12,997 bases of DNA from Candidatus Yonathbacteria bacterium CG17_big_fil_post_rev_8_21_14_2_50_43_9. GTDB lineage: Bacteria; Patescibacteriota; Minisyncoccia; Phycocordibacterales; UBA1550. The DNA lies in contig PCUO01000026.1 in assembly GCA_002771015.1 (NCBI GenBank), positions 1-12,997 of the forward strand, written 5' to 3'. Below are positions 6,481 to 11,560 of the stretch, one piece after another. Under the pieces are notes generated by a model. That model did no database searches. It was not told the origin of the DNA and worked only from the letters and a program-made list of their open reading frames with translations. Every line of letters begins with the position of its first letter. The first letter of the stretch is position 1. A program made the position numbers and the translations under genes.

Positions 6481-6489
6481 TGATATACT
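6481..6489 (+). promoter_or_regulatory. Extended -10 promoter of the membrane protein-RNase pair
   Basis: TGA then TATACT (6484-6489), ending 6 bases before ATG 6496: a leaderless start with the same spacing as three other genes here. A -35 would fall inside the right arm of repeat copy 2; none matches consensus. Confidence 0.65.
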
Positions 6490-6495
6490 TCAATT

Positions 6496-6900
6496 ATGCA
6501 GTTCCCAATCACCCTCGTTATATTTCTTGTCGCAATTGCTCTCGTAAACGCGTTCGCAGATGTCTACCACTGGTACTGGACGATGCGATGGTTTGATATG
6601 CCAATGCATTTTGCTGGTGGGGCGTGGCTCGCTTCCTTTGGTGTATGGTGGCAGTATTATAGACGCGGTCTTGTCGCGACGGGGGGGGTTCTGCAAATAC
6701 TAGGTGTATGTCTCGTTTTTGCGCTTTCTATTGGCTTGCTTTGGGAGGCATATGAGGCAGTAGTTAGTTTCTTTACTGTAGGGCATATGAATGCGATCAA
6801 GGATACCATAGGAGACCTTTTATTTGATATAATAGGAGGAACAGCGGTTGCAATTTTAGTATGGGCGCAAACTAATAAAAACAATCATTATGAAACTTAA
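6496..6900 (+). CDS. Small multi-pass membrane protein (DUF2238/YjdF-like)
   Basis: 134 residues with about four hydrophobic helices: 4-22, 37-54, 62-90 and 112-125. Polar motifs at the helix ends include WFDMPMHFAGGAWLAS (32-47), LWEAYEAVV and DTIGDLLFDIIGG (103-115). The Asp-x-x-x-His-Phe-x-x-Gly pattern and the later DT-x-GDL-x-x-D-x-x-GG pattern are those of the DUF2238/YjdF-type integral membrane proteins, whose function is unknown; acidic and His residues at helix ends hint at ion or metal contact. The assignment is by motif memory and moderate. The gene starts at a leaderless promoter, and its last 11 bases overlap the start of the RNase gene, so translation of the two is probably coupled. 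Confidence 0.8.
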   Translation: MQFPITLVIFLVAIALVNAFADVYHWYWTMRWFDMPMHFAGGAWLASFGVWWQYYRRGLVATGGVLQILGVCLVFALSIGLLWEAYEAVVSFFTVGHMNAIKDTIGDLLFDIIGGTAVAILVWAQTNKNNHYET

Positions 6901-8242
6901 ATTTTATGGCGCAGCTGGTGAGGTGACGGGCTCAAACCACATCCTTGAAGGCGATGGTGTTAGCATTATGATTGACTGCGGGTTTTTTCAAGGCGTAAAA
7001 GTGTGTGATGACAAAAATAGCGACCCATTCCCATACAACCCAGTGACCATTGACGCTCTTTTTGTCACACACGCACACCTAGACCACGTGGGTCGTATCC
7101 CAAAGCTAATGAACGAAGGGTTCAAAGGTAAAATTTATTCCACACCTCCAACTCGTGAAATAGCGAAGCTAATGCTTGAAGACACGCTCCGTGTGATTGC
7201 GCGCGAGGCAAAAGCCGACGGGCATGAACCACTTTACCACGAAGACGCAGTGCAAAAAGCGTTTGATCATTGGGAGGCTATACCATACGACAAAGAAATT
7301 GTTTTTAAAAATGATCTTCGTGTAAAGTTTCGCGACGCGGGACATATTCTTGGTTCCGCGATGGTAGAGATGGATCATAACGGAAAGAGGCTTATTTTCT
7401 CGGGCGATCTCGGCGCATCATCGGTTCTAATGCCGGATTCAGCACTCCTTTCAAATGTAGACTACTTAGTTATGGAGGCAGTATACGGCGACCGACTCCA
7501 TGAAGACCTTGCCGAAAGAGCAAATAATTTCAGGGAAGTAATAGAAGAAACAATTGCGCGTGGTGGAGCGCTAGTTATTCCAGCTTTTTCAATTGAGCGT
7601 ACTCAGGACCTCCTCTTTGAGCTCAATGAAATGATAGAGAACAATTTAATTCCCGAGATTCCAGTTTTTGTGGATTCACCTCTTGCGATACGCGTTACTA
7701 AAGTTTTTAGTGGTAGTAAAGATTACTTTAATAAAGAAATTCAAGACACAATAAAAGGCGGGGACGATATTTTTAGGTTTTCTAAATTGCGTTTTACAGA
7801 ACGTTCACAGGATTCCATAGCAATCAAAGACGTTCCAAACCCAAAGATTATTATCGCAGGCTCTGGTATGTCAAACGGCGGTCGCGTGCTTCATCATGAG
7901 AGAAACTATTTGCCAGATCCAAAAAGCACTCTGCTTCTCGTTGGGTACCAGGCTGTCGGAACAATGGGGCGTATGCTTCAGGAAGGGATGAAAAGCGTGA
8001 GAATTTTTGACGAGGATGTACCAGTGCGCGCGAAGGTCGTCACGATACAAGGATACTCTGCGCACAAGGATATGAACGCGCTCCTTGAATTCGTGACGGA
8101 AATGCAGGACTCGCTGAAAAAAGTTTTTGTGGTTCACGCGGAACTCGGCGCTGGACTTTTCTTTGCGCAACGTGTGCGAGATTATTTGGGGGTAGATACT
8201 CGCGTGCCGAAATCCGGCGATATTATTGAAATAGATTTCTAG
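6890..8242 (+). CDS. Beta-CASP metallo-beta-lactamase RNase (CPSF-73/TTHA0252-like)
   Basis: 450 residues. Zinc-dependent RNases of this class cut or trim RNA in mRNA turnover and 3'-end processing. Visible motifs: HAHLDH at 61-66 (metal ligands), H152 in DAGHILGS, D173 in FSGDLG, beta-CASP motif A acidic residue E196 in MEAVYGDR, motif B H392 in GYSAHKD, and motif C H416 in VVHAE. The GSGMSNGGRV segment (324-333) is typical of the beta-CASP domain. All metal-binding residues are present, so the enzyme should be active. There is no KH domain as in archaeal FttA/CPSF1 and no RNase J C-terminal domain; the short form matches TTHA0252-type bacterial proteins. The start ATG overlaps the upstream gene by 11 bases and has no ribosome-binding site, consistent with coupling. 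Structured repeat copy 3 begins one base after the stop. Confidence 0.94.
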   Translation: MKLKFYGAAGEVTGSNHILEGDGVSIMIDCGFFQGVKVCDDKNSDPFPYNPVTIDALFVTHAHLDHVGRIPKLMNEGFKGKIYSTPPTREIAKLMLEDTLRVIAREAKADGHEPLYHEDAVQKAFDHWEAIPYDKEIVFKNDLRVKFRDAGHILGSAMVEMDHNGKRLIFSGDLGASSVLMPDSALLSNVDYLVMEAVYGDRLHEDLAERANNFREVIEETIARGGALVIPAFSIERTQDLLFELNEMIENNLIPEIPVFVDSPLAIRVTKVFSGSKDYFNKEIQDTIKGGDDIFRFSKLRFTERSQDSIAIKDVPNPKIIIAGSGMSNGGRVLHHERNYLPDPKSTLLLVGYQAVGTMGRMLQEGMKSVRIFDEDVPVRAKVVTIQGYSAHKDMNALLEFVTEMQDSLKKVFVVHAELGAGLFFAQRVRDYLGVDTRVPKSGDIIEIDF

Positions 8243-8243
8243 G

Positions 8244-8365
8244 GTAATCGCTCACACATCCTCGTCTGCGGCGTTACGCTACACAAAATATTGTTCACCA
8301 TACTGCATGTATGGCTCGCAATATTTTGTTTGCGCGCCTTGTCTCCGAGGCGTGTGAGCGGTTAC
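8244..8365 (+). repeat. Structured intergenic repeat, copy 3
   Basis: The outer stem of 14 bp is fully paired (8244-8257 with 8352-8365). CCTCG/CGAGG pairs just inside. The inner stem is a perfect 11 bp (8283-8293 with 8319-8329). The 25-base loop has CCATAC...GTATGG, again CATA-N7-TATG. The right arm 8334-8359 differs from copy 1 at 3 of 26 positions. Compared with copies 1 and 2 the outer stem has changed on both sides (for example ATCGC/GCGGT against ACTGT/GCAGT), which are compensating changes. Begins one base after the RNase stop. Confidence 0.85.
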
Positions 8366-8394
8366 AATGTTGGAAGAAAAATATTTAGTAAGTA

Positions 8395-8403
8395 TGATAT
8401 AAT
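8395..8403 (+). promoter_or_regulatory. Extended -10 promoter of the LOG-family gene
   Basis: TGA then a perfect TATAAT (8398-8403), 6 bases before ATG 8410. The 15 bases TATAATAAAAAAATG are identical to those at the S51 peptidase start (3839-3853). Confidence 0.7.
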
Positions 8404-8409
8404 AAAAAA

Positions 8410-9069
8410 ATGGGGAACGATCAACATCATCATTTGAAATTAAAAATCTGCGTATCAGGAGCGGCAGACACCACACACTGCGGTGATAGCGCGCTTGAAA
8501 GCGCGAAGGAACTTGGACGAGAAATTGTTCGTCAAGGAGGCATTCTTGTTACTGGGGCAACGACAGGCTTTCCGCTCTGGGCTGCGATGGGAGCTAAGGA
8601 AGTTGGCGGAGTTTCTATTGGGCTCTCCCCAGCATCAAATGAAAAAGAGCACGTTGAAACATACGGACTCCCACTAGACTATTTGGATATTATTATTTAT
8701 ACCGGTTTCGGATATTCTGGAAGAAACCTTTTGCTCACACGCGCGTCAGATGGCGTTATTGTTGGTTGCGGACGCATAGGAACAGTAAATGAATTTACTG
8801 TTGCATTTGAAGACCATAAACCTATTGGCGTTCTCCGTGGAGAGTGGGATATGGATGAGGTTCTTATTGATATGCTTGAAAAGAGTCATCGCAAAGAGGA
8901 AGGCAAAGTTGTTTTCAATGAGAGCCCAAAAGACCTTGTTGCAAATCTAATGAATGTTATCACTGCTGGTAAAACATGCGACCTTGGCGAGAAATGTCCT
9001 CAGTATGTGTATGAGAACTACGATGGAGCCGGCGGGCCAAGTATGGGCGATGGAGAAAGGGTGATGTGA
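8410..9069 (+). CDS. LOG/SLOG-family Rossmann-fold protein (TIGR00725-like)
   Basis: 219 residues. The SLOG/LOG superfamily has a Rossmann-like fold that binds nucleotides; named members are cytokinin-activating LOG phosphoribohydrolases and the Smf/DprA fold. Seen here: the first strand KICVSGAAD (12-20), the helix SALESAKELGREIVRQGGILVTGATTGFP (a Rossmann unit ending in a Gly/Thr loop), YSGRN at 102-106 and GRIGTVNE at 121-128, which corresponds to the PGGxGTxxE motif of LOG enzymes with the first PGG altered to GCGR. E128 is kept, but the changed loop makes LOG enzyme activity uncertain. The C-terminal 35 residues (187-219) with C190 and C196 are not part of the core fold. The N terminus has a short HHH stretch, an odd but natural feature. 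Ends in TGA. Single gene between a leaderless promoter and a large terminator. Confidence 0.82.
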   Translation: MGNDQHHHLKLKICVSGAADTTHCGDSALESAKELGREIVRQGGILVTGATTGFPLWAAMGAKEVGGVSIGLSPASNEKEHVETYGLPLDYLDIIIYTGFGYSGRNLLLTRASDGVIVGCGRIGTVNEFTVAFEDHKPIGVLRGEWDMDEVLIDMLEKSHRKEEGKVVFNESPKDLVANLMNVITAGKTCDLGEKCPQYVYENYDGAGGPSMGDGERVM

Positions 9070-9088
9070 GCCGTTTTGTGAACCGTTC

Positions 9089-9168
9089 TTTGACAAGACA
9101 AACGAACCAAAAGAGCGCGTCCATCGGGCGCGCTCTTTTGGTTCGTTTGGCTTGGTTAAGTTGTCAAA
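9089..9168. terminator. Very long hairpin terminator between convergent genes
   Basis: A 20-bp perfect stem (9100-9119 with 9129-9148) with a 9-base loop continues outward to 26 positions with one A-G mismatch (9094-9119 with 9129-9154). Farther out, TTTGACAA (9089-9096) can alternatively pair with TTGTCAAA (9161-9168). A and T runs are present on both arms, so it can act for the plus-strand gene ending at 9069 and for rplT ending at 9193. Confidence 0.8.
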
Positions 9169-9192
9169 ATGCACAGAGCAACTTTAGAATTT

Positions 9193-9537
9193 TTATTTAA
9201 CTTCGTTTACCAAGTTTACAAATGTGTCAGGATTGTTTTCTGCGAGGTCGGCCATAATTTTGCGGTCAATAATGATGTTCTTTTTCTTGATTGCGGCAAT
9301 AAATTTGCTGTATGAAAAACCAAGAGGGCGAAGTGCAGCATTCATCTTTACTGTCCACAGGCGACGGAAGACATTCTTCTTGTCACGGCGGTGAGCAAAA
9401 GCGTATGCTCCTGCGTGCGCAATAGCGTCATTTGCCTGGATCTCTTTTGTGCTACGACCAAAACGGTAGCCCTTTACCTGGGCTAGGACGTTTCGACGTC
9501 GTTTTGCTGAAGTTGTTCCTCTTTTTACTCTTGTCAT
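9193..9537 (-). CDS. rplT: 50S ribosomal protein L20
   Basis: 114 residues, the standard length for L20. The N terminus MTRVKRGTTSAKRRRNVLA and the segments KGYRFGRSTKEIQANDAI, AGAYAFAHRRDKKNVFRRLW and INAALRPLG-type (here MNAALRPLGFSYSKFI) are diagnostic. L20 binds 23S rRNA early in large-subunit assembly, and in several bacteria represses the infC-rpmI-rplT operon. The start ATG has no Shine-Dalgarno sequence. It is the last gene of the minus-strand operon, 31 bases after rpmI, and the large hairpin at 9089-9168 ends the transcript. Confidence 0.98.
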   Translation of the reverse strand: MTRVKRGTTSAKRRRNVLAQVKGYRFGRSTKEIQANDAIAHAGAYAFAHRRDKKNVFRRLWTVKMNAALRPLGFSYSKFIAAIKKKNIIIDRKIMADLAENNPDTFVNLVNEVK

Positions 9538-9545
9538 AAAAGTGG

Positions 9546-9568
9546 TTAATAGTTAGTAGTTAATAGTT
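9546..9568. repeat. Short direct repeat between rpmI and rplT
   Basis: TTAATAGTT occurs at 9546-9554 and 9560-9568, filling the rpmI-rplT gap. A related TTAATAGTTAATAA lies at 5193-5206 ahead of the ndk leader. Probably low-complexity spacer; no function claimed. Confidence 0.5.
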
Positions 9569-9757
9569 TTATATAAGTCCGGGGAGAAAGCGCGCCTTGT
9601 CCTTATTGGTCATAGGGAATTCACTCATACGCTTTCCGGCAAGTTGCTTTGAGCGACTCGCCTTTGCGTTGAAGTGGTTCTGACCCGGTTTGCGACCAAG
9701 AATCTTGCCGGTCTTTGTCACCTTGAGTCTTTTAGTAAATGATTTATTTGTTTTCAT
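9569..9757 (-). CDS. rpmI: 50S ribosomal protein L35
   Basis: 62 residues from the ATG at 9757: MKTNKSFTKRLKVTKTGKIL, then GRKPGQNHFNAKASRSKQL and the tail RMSEFPMTNKDKARFLPGLI. Small, very basic, and the expected L35 pattern (KTNKSxxKRxKxTxTGK, then a HxxxxKxxxxKRxL-like segment). An upstream in-frame start at 9787 would overlap infC and add residues no L35 has, so it is rejected. The gene starts 7 bases after the infC stop, without a Shine-Dalgarno sequence, consistent with coupled translation. L35 is a structural large-subunit protein; order infC-rpmI-rplT is conserved in bacteria. Confidence 0.96.
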   Translation of the reverse strand: MKTNKSFTKRLKVTKTGKILGRKPGQNHFNAKASRSKQLAGKRMSEFPMTNKDKARFLPGLI

Positions 9758-9764
9758 GATGGTT

Positions 9765-10283
9765 TTATTTCTTTGATGCGCGTTCAAGTGTGACAGAGAG
9801 GCCTTTTGGACTCTTGAGCGGCTCGCCCTGTAATCTGTATTCCTCAGAAATGAGGGTTAGGATTCTATCAAGACGTTCTTTTTTGAATCCCATATCCGCA
9901 TATTTAGACCTTCCCACAAGGAAGAGATTAATCTTTACGCGATGTCCCTCCTTGAGCCATTTTGAAGTGGTCTTCGCTTTTAGCTCTAGGTCGTGTTCCG
10001 ATGTACCAATCTTTACCTGTAGTGTTTTGGTTTCCGTAACGTGGGCGCGAGCCTTTGCTTCTTTTTTCTTTTTACTTTGCTGGTACTGAAATTTACCAAA
10101 ATCCATTATTTTCGCAACTGGCGGTTCGGCATTTGGGGAGATCTCAATAAGATCAAGCCCAAGGGCTTCTGCTTTTGCAAGCGCTTCCGAGAGTGAAAGA
10201 ACCCCAAGAACTTCGCCAGTATCCGTGACTACACGGAGTTCTTTCGCGCGAATTTGATGGTTGATTTTAGCCTTTGGGTTCAA
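9765..10283 (-). CDS. infC: Translation initiation factor IF-3
   Basis: 172 residues. IF-3 binds the 30S subunit, keeps subunits apart and checks the start codon. Seen: INHQIRAKELRVV (the INxxIRAxEVR start of the N domain), GVLSLSEALAKAEALGLDLIEISPNAEPPV, KIMDFGKFQYQQSKKKKEA (linker), then the C domain with VKIGTSEHDLELK, GHRVKINLFLVGR and SPKGLSVTLERASKK. No ATG lies before the conserved core; the first in-frame ATG (in KIMDFGKF) would remove half of the N domain. The best start is TTG at 10281-10283, six codons before INHQIRA. A rare start fits known infC autoregulation in E. coli, where the AUU start is read poorly when IF-3 is abundant. A TATAAT lies 4 bases upstream. First gene of infC-rpmI-rplT. 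Confidence 0.96.
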   Translation of the reverse strand: MNPKAKINHQIRAKELRVVTDTGEVLGVLSLSEALAKAEALGLDLIEISPNAEPPVAKIMDFGKFQYQQSKKKKEAKARAHVTETKTLQVKIGTSEHDLELKAKTTSKWLKEGHRVKINLFLVGRSKYADMGFKKERLDRILTLISEEYRLQGEPLKSPKGLSVTLERASKK

Positions 10284-10287
10284 TGGA

Positions 10288-10293
10288 ATTATA
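10288..10293 (-). promoter_or_regulatory. Candidate -10 of the infC operon
   Basis: TATAAT on the minus strand ends 4 bases before the proposed TTG start, so the message would be leaderless or nearly so. No consensus -35; the region where it should lie is occupied by the hairpin at 10301-10331. Confidence 0.45.
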
Positions 10294-10300
10294 GTAGAAA

Positions 10301-10331
10301 CTTAAACCCGCAAGTGAGTTGCGGAGTTAAG
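10301..10331. promoter_or_regulatory. Inverted repeat upstream of infC
   Basis: CTTAA-CCGCAA pairs with TTGCGG-TTAAG (10301-10305 with 10327-10331 and 10308-10313 with 10319-10324) around a 2x2 internal loop and a 5-base loop. It sits just upstream of the candidate -10, so it is either an operator-like palindrome or, if transcription starts farther up, part of an operon leader. Confidence 0.45.
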
Positions 10332-10372
10332 GAGATTCTAGGCTATTTTGAATAAAAAGTCAATCTTTGGAC

Positions 10373-10481
10373 TGAATGTTGAATATAGAATGTAGAATTT
10401 TGAATAAAAGTAGAAAAACTCGCCAGAAGGCGAGTTTTTTTGGATTCTGTTGCACATTCAACATCCGACATTCTACATTCT
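10373..10481. repeat. Short GAATGTTGAAT/AGAATGTAGAAT repeat modules flanking the terminator
   Basis: The left side (10374-10399) reads GAATGTTGAAT, AT, AGAATGTAGAAT. The right side (10456-10481) carries the reverse complements of the same two modules, ATTCAACAT and ATTCTACATTCT, but not in nested order. Only one module pair can therefore base-pair at a time around the terminator. The modules are near-periodic 7-mers (GAATGTT, GAATGTA). Confidence 0.65.
10414..10439. terminator. Strong bidirectional rho-independent terminator
   Basis: AAAAACTCGCC (10414-10424), tetraloop AGAA, GGCGAGTTTTT (10429-10439), with two more T after. Perfect 11-bp stem with A and T runs on both sides. On the minus strand it ends the small membrane-protein gene before the infC operon. 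Confidence 0.9.
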
Positions 10482-10488
10482 GCCCATG

Positions 10489-10698
10489 CTACTTCCTGTT
10501 GATATTCTGCCAAAGCCAAACTCCAGCTAGGATGCCAACAACTGTCCACACGATTCCGCCTATAACCATAAATACTGATCCACTGCCATAGCCCATCATT
10601 CCGTATCCTCCTCCCAAACCCCAATCAGAAATGCACGCGCTGGCGAGCGATGGGGTTAGAGCCGCTAAACCAAGAACTGTGAATGTAAATTTTTTCAT
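10489..10698 (-). CDS. Small secreted/membrane protein with Gly-Met-rich segment
   Basis: 69 residues. The N terminus MKKFTFTVLGLAALTPSLASA is a clear signal peptide: two Lys, a hydrophobic core and an ASA cleavage motif at 19-21, directly followed by Cys22. The Cys is placed as in lipoproteins, but the -3 residue is Ala rather than Leu, so type I cleavage is more likely. The mature part has a Gly/Met/Tyr stretch (GLGGGYGMMGYGSGS, 27-41) and then one hydrophobic helix (43-64) ending NINRK. Small proteins with a MMGYG/MMGWG-like stretch before a single helix are common in bacteria and unassigned; metal binding by Met is possible but unproven. No Shine-Dalgarno sequence. Transcribed alone from the candidate promoter at 10764-10769, ended by the terminator at 10414-10439. 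Confidence 0.75.
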   Translation of the reverse strand: MKKFTFTVLGLAALTPSLASACISDWGLGGGYGMMGYGSGSVFMVIGGIVWTVVGILAGVWLWQNINRK

Positions 10699-10709
10699 GT
10701 TTGATTTTT

Positions 10710-10732
10710 AAGGAGCGTTCTGGGCACTCCTT
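10710..10732. promoter_or_regulatory. Leader hairpin upstream of the small membrane protein
   Basis: AAGGAGCG/CACTCCTT pair over 8 bp with a 7-base loop (10710-10717 with 10725-10732). On the minus strand it lies in the 5' leader, 11 bases before the ATG at 10698. There is no T run, so it is not a classical terminator; it may affect mRNA stability or translation. Confidence 0.4.
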
Positions 10733-10763
10733 GATTTTCTAAAATTACTGCGACCTTTGTTTA

Positions 10764-10769
10764 ATTATA
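10764..10769 (-). promoter_or_regulatory. Candidate -10 of the small membrane-protein gene
   Basis: TATAAT on the minus strand. The predicted leader is about 60 bases and includes the hairpin at 10710-10732. No clear -35. Confidence 0.45.
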
Positions 10770-10937
10770 CACCCTTGCACCTACTTTTGCATTGGAGAAT
10801 TAGTAAATTCGTGGCATGGTCATAAAAAAGTATTTTCTCTTTTTTGTGTTGGAACCTACAACATTACAGAGAATCCAATTTGCGTGCCTGTTGGAATGAA
10901 CAGCAAAAACACACTATACAAAAAGTGTGTGTGGGGG

Positions 10938-10943
10938 TACACT
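10938..10943 (+). promoter_or_regulatory. Possible -10 of the DUF4190-like gene
   Basis: TACACT ends 8 bases before ATG 10952, again fitting a nearly leaderless start. Weaker than the other promoters in the window. Upstream, 10770-10937 contains only an A/T-rich hairpin (10824-10830 with 10839-10845). Confidence 0.35.
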
Positions 10944-10951
10944 GTATTTAT

Positions 10952-11347
10952 ATGGAAGGAGAGAATCTTAACCAAAATCAGAACACAAGTGAACAGACGG
11001 CTGTTGAACCAAAGCCCCTTCCAAAGATTTCATTCATTCCGTCCGAGCTTCTAAAAAAAATAGAGGTACCAAATGGTCACGGGTTGCACGAGAGATGCGC
11101 TTTACTTGGTTTAATTCTGGGCACAATAGCGGTAGTCTCGTGGGTGGTGATTCTTTTTGGTGTTGTGTATTCAATACTAGGTATTATACTTTCAATCATA
11201 GGGCTAAAATCCGCTCGTCAAAAATGGGCAAAGATAGGGCTCGTCCTGTCTATAATCGGACTTCTGCTTTCTGTGTGGTATGTCTTTGCCGCGTATAATG
11301 GAATGATTAACTACAACTATTTCACAAGCGAGTTTTGGACGAAATAA
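10952..11347 (+). CDS. DUF4190-like small membrane protein
   Basis: 131 residues from ATG 10952. Upstream in-frame non-ATG starts add an unconvincing Cys-rich stretch and are rejected. Residues 1-50 are polar and Asn/Gln/Pro-rich (NQNQNTSEQ, KPLPK), presumably cytoplasmic. Two hydrophobic segments follow (about 52-82 and 93-112) separated by IGLKSARQKWAKIG. The pattern LGIILSIIGLKSARxKWAKIGLVLSIIGLLL matches DUF4190: two helices joined by a short Arg/Lys loop with repeated G-I-I-x-x-I-I-G. Function is unknown in the family. Ends with TAA, convergent with the coiled-coil gene on the other strand. Confidence 0.78.
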   Translation: MEGENLNQNQNTSEQTAVEPKPLPKISFIPSELLKKIEVPNGHGLHERCALLGLILGTIAVVSWVVILFGVVYSILGIILSIIGLKSARQKWAKIGLVLSIIGLLLSVWYVFAAYNGMINYNYFTSEFWTK

Positions 11348-11560
11348 AGGATCATCGTGGCAGAGCCGCGTGGTATTTACCCGATTAGTTCCTAATTCAG
11401 CAGAATGACTTACGTGTCGTGCTCGGAAAGGGTATTTTCTTTAAAGTCTTCGTCCAAGACGCGAATCTACTGATTCGTCTACGTCGCTAATAAATTTCGG
11501 GATAGTTGCATCGTGAGTCTGGTGACATATTACACAGCTCACATCAAGACATGAATACTC
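11348..11560. other. Intergenic region between convergent genes, no gene seen
   Basis: 213 bases without a supported gene. It contains a small hairpin GAATC-TACT-GATTC (11463-11476) that extends to AGAC/GTCT (11457-11460 with 11477-11480, two-base bulge). No canonical terminator with a T run was found for either neighbour, which is odd for a convergent pair. Confidence 0.55.

Noticed and set aside
5801..8365. Integron attC sites or gene cassettes
   Set aside because: Long folded sites after genes suggested attC, but the ends lack the RYYYAAC and GTTRRRY core pair, the conserved apical CATA-N7-TATG is not an attC feature and no integrase is visible. A related single-strand recombination role is not excluded.
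5801..8365. CRISPR array
   Set aside because: The copies are 120-130 bp, kilobases apart in part, and vary in the core of a hairpin; there are no short regular repeats with spacers and no cas genes.
8996..9100. Recoded UGA (as in Gracilibacteria/Absconditabacteria)
   Set aside because: Reading through the TGA at 9067-9069 enters the terminator hairpin and gives no family sequence, and other genes show no in-frame TGA, so the standard bacterial code fits.
9758..9787. Longer N terminus for rpmI
   Set aside because: It overlaps infC and adds residues not found in L35 proteins; MKTNKSF is the family start.
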